A DNA stretch of 22,163 bases from Planctomycetia bacterium (lineage in GTDB: Bacteria; Planctomycetota; Planctomycetia; Pirellulales; UBA1268). Below the pieces are notes generated by a model. It was not told the DNA's origin, ran no database searches, and saw nothing but the letters and a program-made list of their open reading frames with translations. Positions 15,964 through 22,163 of this stretch are shown here, piece after piece (position 1 is the stretch's first letter; each line of letters starts with the position of its first letter). The translations under genes and the position numbers were made by a program. The stretch covers positions 1 to 22,163 of the forward strand of contig RGVT01000007.1 in the NCBI GenBank assembly GCA_010027105.1. The letters run 5' to 3'.

Positions 15964-17052
15964 ATGGCCGAAACGTTTCACGTCGTGCCCGTCGCCACCC
16001 ACGAGGCGATCGTCCGCGGAGCCTACGTCAAGCGGGGCTTCGACGCCGCCGAGGCCGAGCATGCCGCCAGGCTCGCCACCGCCGCCACGCGGCACGGCAT
16101 CCGCACCCACAACGCCATCAAGGCCCTCCACCTCGACGAACTCTTCGGTTCGAAGGCCGGGGGCTGCGCGCCCAAGGCGGCGATCAAGAAGCTGCCCACC
16201 AGGTTCAAGGCGGCCGAGATCTGGGACGGCAACAAGAAGCTCGGCCAGGCCGTGGCCTGGGAGGCGCTCGACACCTGCATGAGGCTCGCCGACACCTACG
16301 GCACGGGAACGGTGTCGATCGACAACGCCTTCCATTATCTGTGGGGCGGCGGCTACGTGATGGAGGCCGCGAAGAAAGGCTACATCGCCTATACGAATTG
16401 CACGGCGTCGCTGGCCGAGGTGGTGCCGTTCAAGGGAAAATTTCCCACGCTGGGCACCAACCCGCACTCGTGGGGTTTTCCGACGACGGCCGCCGTCGGC
16501 TTCCCGATCGTGATCGACTGGGCGACGAGCGTGATCGCGATGGGCCGCGTGCAGCAATTGAAGCGCGAAGGCAAGCCGCTGCCGCCGAACGCCGCCGTCG
16601 ACAAGGACGGCCAGCCGACCACCGACCCCGACAAGGCCGTGTCGCTGATCCCGTTCGGCGACCACAAGGGCTACGGTCTTTCGCTCATCAACGAGATCGT
16701 GGCCGCGTTCATCGGTGGGTCGCTGCCCACGCTCCGCAGCCGCCCGGCCGTGCCGAATGAAAAACAAAACTGCGCGTTCTTTTTCCAGGTGATCCACCCC
16801 GACGCGATCTCGAGCGGCGTGTTTGCCAAGGGCCGCTCGCAGGCCGAGAACGTGAAGGCGGTGCTCGCCGACATCCTCGGCCACGGCAATGAGGCCTGCA
16901 TGCTCCCGGGCCAACTCGAGGCCGAAGCCGCCGCCCGCAGCGAAAAAGCCGGTGGCCTCTTGTTTTCGAAGGCCGAAGTCGAAGCCCTCAACGAAATCGC
17001 CCACGAAGCAGGACTGCCGGCACTCAACATCGACACTTTCCCCACGGAGTAA
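15964..17052 (+). CDS. Ldh2/malate-L-lactate dehydrogenase family NAD(P)-dependent oxidoreductase
   Basis: 362 residues. The family reduces or oxidises 2-oxo/2-hydroxy acids and related compounds (malate, lactate, ureidoglycolate, 2,3-diketogulonate). The family layout is visible: helical N-terminus, 'RHGIRTHNAIKAL' where most members have 'RG..SHG..R', 'DNAFHYLWGGGY' for the 'NSNHFG' region, 'TLGTNPHSWGFPT' for 'GTNP', and 'HKGYGLSLINEIVAAFIGG' near the C-terminal lobe. The catalytic His is retained but Ser-His-Gly has become Thr-His-Asn, so the substrate may be atypical. ATG 15964 is 3 nt after the preceding stop, with GAAGG upstream. It is the middle gene of a probable dehydrogenase-oxidoreductase-kinase operon. 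Confidence 0.9.
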   Translation: MAETFHVVPVATHEAIVRGAYVKRGFDAAEAEHAARLATAATRHGIRTHNAIKALHLDELFGSKAGGCAPKAAIKKLPTRFKAAEIWDGNKKLGQAVAWEALDTCMRLADTYGTGTVSIDNAFHYLWGGGYVMEAAKKGYIAYTNCTASLAEVVPFKGKFPTLGTNPHSWGFPTTAAVGFPIVIDWATSVIAMGRVQQLKREGKPLPPNAAVDKDGQPTTDPDKAVSLIPFGDHKGYGLSLINEIVAAFIGGSLPTLRSRPAVPNEKQNCAFFFQVIHPDAISSGVFAKGRSQAENVKAVLADILGHGNEACMLPGQLEAEAAARSEKAGGLLFSKAEVEALNEIAHEAGLPALNIDTFPTE

Positions 17053-17208
17053 GGGAAACCTGCTCCCCTCACCATGCGAATAGGCGAGGGGGTCGGCGAA
17101 CGCTCGACGAGCGTCGGGCCGCCGCGGCCCGAGCGAGGAGACTTTTGCCGCCCCCGAGCCGGACCCCCGCGATCGACGCAAGCGCAACTCACACGAAAGG
17201 AATCGCGT
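17053..17208 (+). other. Leader of the kinase gene with two short hairpins
   Basis: 156 bp between two same-strand genes. ACGCTCG-A-CGAGCGT (17100-17114) and GGGCCG-CCG-CGGCCC (17116-17130) are adjacent inverted repeats. No T-run follows. The Shine-Dalgarno sequence of the next gene (AAAGGA) is at 17196-17201. No gene or known riboswitch was recognised. Confidence 0.4.
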
Positions 17209-18297
17209 ATGTCCCTGCCAGTAAAGCCGAAGCACTCCTGCACGTTCGACGAAGTCTCGCTCGGCGAGATCATGCTCCGCCTCGATCCGGGCGAGGGACG
17301 GATCCGCACGGCGCGAGAGTTCAGGGCCTGGGAGGGGGGCGGCGAATACAACGTGGCCCGCGGCCTGCGGAAGTGCTTCGGCCTGAAGACCGCCGTGGTG
17401 ACGGCGTTCGTGGACAACGAGGTGGGCCACCTCATCGAAGACTTCATCATGCAGGGTGGAGTATGCACCGACTTCATCCAGTGGCGGGCCGATGACGGGA
17501 TCGGGCGGAGCGTGCGCAACGGCCTCAACTTCACCGAGCGGGGCTTCGGCATCCGTGGGGCGGTGGGCGTGCCCGACCGGGGCAACACGGCCGCGAGCCA
17601 GCTGAAGCCGGGCGACGTCGATTGGGACCATCTGTTCGGGAAGCTCGGCGTCTGCTGGTTCCACACCGGTGGCATTTTCGCGGCTCTCTCCGAGACGACG
17701 GCGGCCCTCACGATCGAGGCCGTGAAGGCGGCCAAGAAGCACGGCACGATCGTGGCGTACGACCTCAACTACCGGCCGAGCCTGTGGAAGAGCATCGGCG
17801 GCCAGGCGAAGGCCCGCGAGGTGAACCGCGAGATCGCGAGGCACGTCGACGTGATGATCGGCAACGAGGAAGACTTCACCGCCTCGCTCGGTTTCGAGGT
17901 CGAGGGGGTCGATCACAACATCTCGGCGATCGAGACCGACGCCTTCAAGAAGATGATCGAGAAGGCCGTGAAGGAGTATCCGAACTTCAAGGTGGCGGCC
18001 ACGACGCTCCGCCGCGTGATCACGGCCACGAAGAACGACTGGAGCGCGATCCTCTGGCACGACGGGAAGTTTTACGAGAGCCGCAGGTATCCGGAGCTCG
18101 AGATCCTCGACCGTGTGGGCGGCGGCGACAGTTTTGCGAGCGGCCTGGCGTTCGGTTTCCTCGAGTTCAACTGCCCGCAGAAGGCCGTCGACTACGGCGC
18201 CGCCCACGGCGCCCTCGCGAGCACGACCCCCGGCGACACCTCGATGGCCACCCGGGCCGAGGTGGAGAAGCAGATCAAGGGCGGGGTCGTGCGGTGA
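17209..18297 (+). CDS. PfkB-family sugar kinase, 2-keto-3-deoxygluconate kinase-like
   Basis: 362 residues. ATP-dependent phosphorylation of a sugar or sugar acid; the best guess is 2-dehydro-3-deoxygluconate, feeding the lower Entner-Doudoroff route. The N-terminal family pattern is 'SLGEIMLRLDPGEGRIRTA' then 'WEGGGEYNVARGL'. The ATP/anion-hole motif is 'DRVGGGDSFASGLAFG' with catalytic Asp307. 'AYDLNYRPSLW' and 'IGNEEDF' are the usual central landmarks. ATG 17209 is set by AAAGGA 7 nt upstream. The C-terminal coding end is duplicated 100 bp downstream, and this copy ends 'IKGGVVR' while the downstream copy would read 'IKGGGARVVR', which looks like the more typical tail. The two upstream oxidoreductases probably supply its substrate. 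Confidence 0.88.
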   Translation: MSLPVKPKHSCTFDEVSLGEIMLRLDPGEGRIRTAREFRAWEGGGEYNVARGLRKCFGLKTAVVTAFVDNEVGHLIEDFIMQGGVCTDFIQWRADDGIGRSVRNGLNFTERGFGIRGAVGVPDRGNTAASQLKPGDVDWDHLFGKLGVCWFHTGGIFAALSETTAALTIEAVKAAKKHGTIVAYDLNYRPSLWKSIGGQAKAREVNREIARHVDVMIGNEEDFTASLGFEVEGVDHNISAIETDAFKKMIEKAVKEYPNFKVAATTLRRVITATKNDWSAILWHDGKFYESRRYPELEILDRVGGGDSFASGLAFGFLEFNCPQKAVDYGAAHGALASTTPGDTSMATRAEVEKQIKGGVVR

Positions 18298-18407
18298 CTC
18301 CGGCAGCCACGATGGCTGCCCCTGTGAGCAGCCGAGGCCAGGATGGCTCGGCTGCGCGAAAGCCGCGAAGCAGATCAAGGGCGGCGGAGCGCGGGTCGTG
18401 CGGTGAC
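18267..18407. repeat. Direct duplication of the kinase 3' end flanking a palindromic insert
   Basis: GAAGCAGATCAAGGGCGG occurs at 18267-18284 and again at 18367-18384. GGTCGTGCGGTGAC follows both, after 8-9 extra bases in the second copy. Between them are two hairpins: GGCAGCCA-CGA-TGGCTGCC (18302-18320), and CAGCCGA (18329-18335) with TCGGCTG (18348-18354) plus an inner GCCA/TGGC stem. The second copy also encodes, on the minus strand, the last residues and TGA stop of the convergent acyltransferase. Confidence 0.85.
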
Positions 18408-19430
18408 ACGGGGCGGGCCGAGCAGCCGGCGGAAGATGATCGCCACTGACACTTGCGCTGCCACCGTGCCCAGGGCGGCGGCCCCGGCCCAGGCGAGCGT
18501 AAGGCTGGCCGGGAGGAGCCGCCCGACGAGGATCATGACCGGAAGGTGTGTGATGTAGAGCCCATACGACACCCTGCCGAGGTCCGCCAGACAACCCACG
18601 GGAATCGGACGTCGCGCACGGTCCACGAGTACCAGTGCGGCGAGCGTGACCATGGCCGTCGGCGCGTAGCCGCGCGACCGGCACACCTCATCGACCACGG
18701 ACAGGCCCGCGAGCGCCGCGGCCGCCACGAGGCATGCGCCGCGTGGCGTCCGTCGCGCAAGTGCGAGCGCGAGCCCCAGCGCGAACAGCGGCCAGAGACA
18801 GCAGAAGAACGTCGGGCCGGGAAATTGGGCGGCCTGCGGCACGAGCGTCAGGATCGAGCCCACCACGGCCATGCCCACGAGCGTGCCGAGACGCAGTGGC
18901 TCCGGCACGGCCAGGGCGGCCGTGAGCAGGGCGTAGAACGCCACCTCATACGTGAGTGTCCAATAGACGACCTGGAATGGCCGATAGTCTGTCGCGGGCC
19001 AGGTCATCACCGTGGCCACTGCGGCCAGGTAGCCGGGGCCGTCGCAGGGCCAGGCCCCGACCAGGGGTAGCGGTCCGTCCGCCGGCGATCCCAGGCACAT
19101 GGCCAGCGGCAGGCTCGCCAGATATTTGGGATAGATGCGCCGCACGCGCCGCCGGGCGAAGTCGTGCCAGGTGGTGGATCGCTGCCACGCGTGGCCGATG
19201 CAGTAGCCGCTGAGCACCAAGAACATGGGCACGCCCAGCCCGCCCCAGTCCGCCGCCACCCGCAGAGACCGCGCGACGACCGCGTCGGCCCACGTGCCCG
19301 ACGGCAGAATCTCCCAGGGATGAAAGAGCGCCAGGTGCTGCGCGAGCACGGCGAGCGCAGCACAGCCGCGCAAGGCGTCGACCGCCGCAACGCGCCCAGG
19401 CTTGAACGCGACTTCGCCCGAAGTCTGCAT
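18375..19430 (-). CDS. Acyltransferase 3 family (OafA/YrhL-type) membrane protein
   Basis: 351 residues with about ten hydrophobic segments. The family transfers acetyl or other acyl groups to surface polysaccharides or lipids. The signature 'VDALRGCAALAVLAQH' (Arg21, His32) opens TM1, and 'GGLGVPMFLVLSGYCIGHAW' opens TM2. 'RRVRRIYPKYL' and 'GRVSYGLYITHLPVMIL' complete the pattern. The start at ATG 19430 has no strong Shine-Dalgarno sequence. The 3' end and TGA (18375-18377) fall in the duplicated tail of the convergent kinase gene, so the last ~10 residues ('TARPALRRP') are probably acquired. The acceptor is unknown and no glycan genes are adjacent. Confidence 0.9.
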   Translation of the reverse strand: MQTSGEVAFKPGRVAAVDALRGCAALAVLAQHLALFHPWEILPSGTWADAVVARSLRVAADWGGLGVPMFLVLSGYCIGHAWQRSTTWHDFARRRVRRIYPKYLASLPLAMCLGSPADGPLPLVGAWPCDGPGYLAAVATVMTWPATDYRPFQVVYWTLTYEVAFYALLTAALAVPEPLRLGTLVGMAVVGSILTLVPQAAQFPGPTFFCCLWPLFALGLALALARRTPRGACLVAAAALAGLSVVDEVCRSRGYAPTAMVTLAALVLVDRARRPIPVGCLADLGRVSYGLYITHLPVMILVGRLLPASLTLAWAGAAALGTVAAQVSVAIIFRRLLGPPRVTARPALRRP

Positions 19431-19530
19431 GCAACCGCGTCCACGAACAGTCCGCCTGTGGGGGGGTTATACCACCGGATCATGAGATGCGTGTTAGCAC
19501 CATGCGGAAGTTTCGCGTGATACACTCCGG

Positions 19531-19734
19531 GTGTGGCATCTCGCCGATCGCGTCCGCAGGGTTCGCGCGCTGGCAATGAGCCCGGCGGAACGACTGGCTG
19601 CAATGCGGCGGCTTCTCGCCGAGGCGCGGAGCGCGCTGGAAGGGCATCCAGAAGGGTGCGAGCATTTCATGCGCCGCAATTTCCGGATGCGGGCGATTCG
19701 CAGGGCCGAAAAGCGACCGCCTCATGACGCCTGA
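19531..19734 (+). CDS. Small helical protein preceding an MNT nucleotidyltransferase
   Basis: 67 residues from GTG 19531, or 52 from the internal ATG 19576. It is Arg/Ala/Glu-rich and helical: 'SPAERLAAMRRLLAEARSAL', then 'EGCEHFMRRNFRMRAIRR'. No enzyme motif. The stop (19732-19734) overlaps the start of the nucleotidyltransferase gene by 11 nt, so the two are coupled. I recall comparable small proteins next to nucleotidyltransferase genes in planctomycetes, possibly as partners in a toxin-antitoxin-like pair, but cannot prove it here. A weak promoter-like TACACT lies just upstream at 19521-19526. Confidence 0.6.
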   Translation: MWHLADRVRRVRALAMSPAERLAAMRRLLAEARSALEGHPEGCEHFMRRNFRMRAIRRAEKRPPHDA

Positions 19735-20219
19735 CGAACGAATCCTCGAGGTGCCTTCCCGGCACGGCGTGCCGTTCGTCGTGGTCGGCGGGCACGCCGT
19801 GACCGTGCATGGCTACATTCGGGCCACCGAAGACACCGACGTGCTCTGGATCCGTTCGCCCGAGGCGGAGGCGGCGTTGCTGCGAGCGCTTTTGGAGGTG
19901 CATGCGAAATACATCGGATCCGAGATCGACCCGGCGACGAAGATCGAGCGCACGTATCCCGTGACGGCGGCGTTCGTCCGCTCCGAACGGCTGATGATGC
20001 TGTGCACGACGGCCGGTTTTCTCGATCTCTTCGATTACGTCCCCGGCCTCCCGGAGGTGGCAGTCGAGGCGATTTATGCATCCGCGATAACGGTCGACGG
20101 CGTGCGGTATGCCTCGCTCGGCTGGCTGCGCAGGCTCAAGCATCGAAAAAAGGTGGCAGTCACCAAAAATAGGCAAGATGGAAAGTTGCCCAGATTTGGT
20201 GACTGTCACCTTTTTTTTT
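19724..20219 (+). CDS. MNT-fold nucleotidyltransferase (AbiEii/DUF-type), 3' end replaced by a hairpin element
   Basis: Recognisable for about 141 residues. 'FVVVGGHAVTVHGYIRATED' followed by 'TDVLW' gives the nucleotidyltransferase core: Gly22-Gly23, Arg33, Thr35, Asp37-x-Asp39. 'TTAGFLDLFDYVPGL' is the next strand with a possible third acidic residue. The family end normally continues after 'LGWLRRLK' with a short basic helix; here the reading frame enters the hairpin element at 20146 and stays open without a stop until 20788, antisense to the next gene. If transcription stops at the T-run (20211-20219), the mRNA has no stop codon. Family members often serve as AMP-adding antitoxins or toxins. 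Whether this copy is active is uncertain. ATG 19724 overlaps the upstream gene. Confidence 0.65.
20146..20219. terminator. 74-bp hairpin element (MITE/REP-like), probable bidirectional terminator
   Basis: The arms 20146-20167 and 20195-20216 form a 22-bp stem with one G-U wobble (core GGTGGCAGTCACC / GGTGACTGTCACC), flanked by six A on the left and nine T on the right. Inside the loop GGCAA (20172-20176) pairs with TTGCC (20186-20190). A T-run follows the stem in both directions, so it would end transcription from the nucleotidyltransferase and from the convergent CxxC gene. Elements with this outline resemble those moved by REP-associated transposases; that link is inference. Confidence 0.8.
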
Positions 20220-20223
20220 CGCC

Positions 20224-20751
20224 TCACGGAGCGCGACGGACGTGGATGCCGTCGGCGGTGAGTTGGATGATCGGAAGCGCGAGCTTGGCGTCGAACACGC
20301 CGGTGCCGCGCACGACCACGTCGACGCCCTTGGCGAGGCCGAAGAGCTTCCGGGCGTCGATCGGGATCGGCTTGCCGTCGGGGCCGAGGAACTGCACCGC
20401 CACCATCGGGGCGTTCGCCGTCTTCTTTTTGCAGAACGGGCAGTTGTCGGCGTCGTGGCCCGGTTTTTTCGCGTGGTCGTCGGCCGGAATCTCCACGAGC
20501 ACGAACGACGCCTTGCCCTCGAGGAACGGCTCCATGCCGCGGGCCCCGATCCGGCCGGCGACGACCACCTGCTGCGGCGTGGCGTCGAGTCGTTCCTTCG
20601 CGGCCGTGGGCGTGAGCGATCCCGGCGGCTCCTCGGCGAGCACGAACTGCTTCCGGGCCGTGTCGGCGTCGGCGGCCGAGCAGGGGTGCGCGGCGAGGAG
20701 ACCCGCCGCGACGAGGAGCGCGAGCCACGGGTGGCGGAGCGGCGTGTTCAT
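20224..20751 (-). CDS. Secreted protein with a CxxC motif, unknown function
   Basis: 175 residues. A signal peptide ('ALLVAAGLLAAHPCSAADA') is followed by an acidic linker. The core 'TPQQVVVAGRIGARGMEPFL', 'KASFVLVEIPADDH' and 'KGVDVVVRGTGVFDAKLAL' looks like a small beta-barrel, perhaps OB-like. His93, His99, Cys104 and Cys107 ('NCPFCKKK') could bind a metal or act in redox. The start is in the ATGA overlap with the upstream lipoprotein gene, with GGGAGA before it, so the two are translated together. The His/Asp-rich partner points to periplasmic metal handling (inference). No known family was recognised with confidence. Confidence 0.75.
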   Translation of the reverse strand: MNTPLRHPWLALLVAAGLLAAHPCSAADADTARKQFVLAEEPPGSLTPTAAKERLDATPQQVVVAGRIGARGMEPFLEGKASFVLVEIPADDHAKKPGHDADNCPFCKKKTANAPMVAVQFLGPDGKPIPIDARKLFGLAKGVDVVVRGTGVFDAKLALPIIQLTADGIHVRRAP

Positions 20752-21299
20752 CGGTCTCCCGTCGGCGCGGCGGGGAACAGCCCCTTGAGCTTCGCGACGG
20801 CCGCCTCGATCGCCGGGGCGTGCTCGGCGTAGTCGAGCTTCCTGCGGGCCTCCTCGTCGGCCGCGTGGAGCGCGGTGTCGAAGCGATCGAAGCAGTCGAA
20901 AACCGCGTCGAGGGCCTGTTTCGCCTCCGCGGCGGCGGCGGGTTTCTCCTTGGACACGAGTTCGCCGATGTCCTCGAGCAGGTGGCCCACCATGTGCACG
21001 GCCCCGTCGGCCTTGTCGTGCAAGCCGGCCGCGAGATGCGTCTTCACGTCGGCGCAGAGTTTTTCGAGTTCGGCGATCCCCGCGGCGACCGTCTCGGGCT
21101 CGTCGTGGTCGTCCTTCCCGTGGTCATGGTCGTGATCATGATCATGGTCGTCATGTTCATCATGGTCGTCATGGTCGTCATGGTCATGGTCGTGCCGCGC
21201 GTGGGCGGTGGCCGGCGGTGTGGGGGGCGGCGCGGCCGGACTGCAGCCGGCGGCGAGACCCGCGGAGACGAGGCAGGCGATCCAGTTGTGGCACGACAT
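20748..21299 (-). CDS. Lipoprotein with a long His/Asp-rich metal-binding stretch
   Basis: 183 residues. Lipobox 'LAAGC' with Cys19 predicts lipid anchoring. After a Pro-rich linker, residues 33-66 are almost only His and Asp, as in zinc-, nickel- or copper-binding loops of periplasmic metal proteins. The remainder (70-183) is helical, with 'LHDKADGAVHMVGHLLEDIG' and 'FDCFDRFDTALHAADEEARR', resembling a helical bundle. GAGGA lies 8 nt before ATG 21299. It overlaps the CxxC gene by 4 nt and is 66 bp after the end of the GlgX gene. The DNA of the His tract is low-complexity (repeats of CATGGTCGT type, about 21110-21195) and may vary in length. A metal buffer or sensor role is inference. Confidence 0.8.
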   Translation of the reverse strand: MSCHNWIACLVSAGLAAGCSPAAPPPTPPATAHARHDHDHDDHDDHDEHDDHDHDHDHDHGKDDHDEPETVAAGIAELEKLCADVKTHLAAGLHDKADGAVHMVGHLLEDIGELVSKEKPAAAAEAKQALDAVFDCFDRFDTALHAADEEARRKLDYAEHAPAIEAAVAKLKGLFPAAPTGDR

Positions 21300-21365
21300 G
21301 GGCGGATTCCTCGGGGGCGATCGAACGCCGGGGCGACGGGCCGCGGGGCACGGCGTCGATACACG

Positions 21366-22163
21366 TCAGGATACCGGCGGCGGCGCGGGCAGGGCAATCC
21401 GCGGCGCGGGGGGCTGCACGTCGGCCACGAGACACACCAGCGACCGCTCGGCGAGTTCGATCGGCTGCGTGACGTCGACGAGCGGCCCGCAGGCGTCGGC
21501 GTGGGCGTCGGCCGGCTCCCCGGCGTGCGTCGCCACGAACATCCGCCACGGCAGGGCGGCGATCGCCGGCGACCGCGGCAGGTGGAACAGCCGCGGCAGC
21601 GAGCCGGCGTGCGCGAGCACGAGCACGTGCCGCGGCGTGCCCTCGATGCCGCCGGCCGCGATCTCGTCCTCCGCCGCGAGCTCCTCGGGCGTGGGGGCCC
21701 CGAAGAAGCACACGAGGCTCGCGTCGGCGGTGTACCAGTCGACGTGCGTGCCGTCGGGCGAAAACCATTCCACGTCGGGGAGCGTGCCCTCCGCGCTCGA
21801 CCCGCCGCGCAGGAACGACCGGCGTCGCAGCGTCGGGTTGCCGAGCCGGAACCGCACGAGCTCGCGCACGAACCGCACGAGGTCGGCGTGCTCGTCGACG
21901 AGCCGCCAGTCGAACCACGAGAGGGCGTTGTCCTGGCAGTAGGCGTTGTTGTTCCCCTGCTGCGTCCGGCGGCATTCATCGCCCATGAGGAGCATCGGCA
22001 CGCCCTGGCTGACCAGGAGCGTGGCGAGGAGGTTGCGGATCTGGCGGGCGCGCAGGGCCTCGATGTCGGCCCGCTTCGTCGGCCCCTCCACGCCGTAATT
22101 CTCCGAGAAGCTGTTGTTGTCGCCGTCGCGGTTGCCCTCGCCGTTGGCCTCGTTGTGCTTCTC
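21366..22163 (-). CDS. glgX: Glycogen debranching enzyme GlgX, C-terminal part (5' end outside window)
   Basis: 265 residues are visible; the frame is open to the window edge. The GH13 isoamylase-type enzyme cuts alpha-1,6 branches of glycogen limit dextrins. The first visible residues 'EKHNEANGEGNRDGDNN' and 'SFSENYGVEGPT', then 'LLVSQGVPMLLMGDECRRTQ' and 'GNNNAYCQDNALSWFDW', are the closing part of the catalytic barrel in GlgX/TreX. The rest is the C-terminal beta domain ('VEWFSPDGTHVDW', 'LVCLVADVQPPAPRIALP'). The catalytic Asp/Glu residues lie upstream of the window. The stop is TGA at 21366-21368. The lipoprotein gene lies 66 bp downstream on the same strand. Confidence 0.93.
   Translation of the reverse strand, partial: EKHNEANGEGNRDGDNNSFSENYGVEGPTKRADIEALRARQIRNLLATLLVSQGVPMLLMGDECRRTQQGNNNAYCQDNALSWFDWRLVDEHADLVRFVRELVRFRLGNPTLRRRSFLRGGSSAEGTLPDVEWFSPDGTHVDWYTADASLVCFFGAPTPEELAAEDEIAAGGIEGTPRHVLVLAHAGSLPRLFHLPRSPAIAALPWRMFVATHAGEPADAHADACGPLVDVTQPIELAERSLVCLVADVQPPAPRIALPAPPPVS

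Noticed and set aside
14938..18684. Open frame of 1248 codons on the minus strand
   Set aside because: Antisense to three clear enzymes (dehydrogenase, Ldh family, PfkB kinase) and to the acyltransferase frame; composition is His/Arg/Asp-rich without motifs.
19494..19526. Promoter with TTAGCA and TACACT before the small-protein gene
   Set aside because: The spacer is 21 bp and both boxes match the consensus at only four of six bases; too weak to list as a feature.
20220..20788. C-terminal 190 codons of the nucleotidyltransferase frame
   Set aside because: Beyond the hairpin the frame is antisense to the secreted CxxC gene, which has a signal peptide, a Shine-Dalgarno sequence and a coupled start; the extension has no family similarity.

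Overview
The window is about 22 kb of GC-rich DNA, very probably from a member of the Planctomycetota. The grounds are: a 'DWPQFRG' secreted PQQ-like propeller, a tiny secreted protein ending in an 'ELERRKN.WLR'-type tail, many short palindromic repeats of the 'ACAGGCT..AGCCTGT' kind placed at gene ends, and the general gene style. This assignment is recognition from memory, not a database result. No rRNA, tRNA, CRISPR or complete insertion sequence was seen.

Region 1 (1-6889, + strand): the 3' part of a secreted or surface protein with a C-terminal carboxypeptidase-regulatory-like (CnaB/transthyretin-like) domain. It is followed 25 bp later by a 1734-residue membrane-anchored protein that joins a caspase-like domain (catalytic Cys kept, catalytic His replaced by Arg) to a long helical middle, a vWA domain with a complete MIDAS and a beta-rich tail. 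After that comes mscL, whose Shine-Dalgarno sequence lies inside a perfect 9-bp hairpin. This is the best candidate for an undescribed system in the window.

Region 2 (6887-9360): a tandem 33-bp palindromic array supplies the stop codons of both mscL and a convergent aminopeptidase P-like gene. The aminopeptidase has lost the end of its fold and its last metal ligand. A 44-residue small gene with a strong Shine-Dalgarno sequence and a SPOUT RNA methyltransferase gene follow, divergently arranged.

Region 3 (9361-13944): a patch of damaged genes. A PQQ-like propeller gene has one frameshift near its end, a sarcosine-oxidase-type gene is reduced to about 100 codons, and hrpB (ATP-dependent helicase) has two frameshifts. 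The first hrpB frameshift lies in a perfect 34-bp inverted duplication of the helicase's own motif-V region, the signature of a template-switch mutation or a chimeric assembly.

Region 4 (13945-18430): a translationally coupled pair (small secreted protein plus unknown 203-residue protein), then a probable three-gene catabolic operon: D-2-hydroxyacid dehydrogenase, Ldh-family oxidoreductase and a KdgK-like PfkB sugar kinase. The last 40 bp of the kinase gene are duplicated 100 bp downstream around two hairpins, and the duplicate supplies the end of the convergent acyltransferase-3 gene.

Region 5 (19431-22163): a two-gene module of a small helical protein and an MNT-fold nucleotidyltransferase, the latter cut short by a 74-bp hairpin element that looks like a bidirectional terminator. 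On the minus strand follow a coupled pair of secreted proteins (His/Asp-rich lipoprotein and a CxxC protein) and the 3' part of a glycogen-debranching enzyme (GlgX). At least five of about 17 genes are damaged or reshaped, and palindromic elements are involved in several of these cases.
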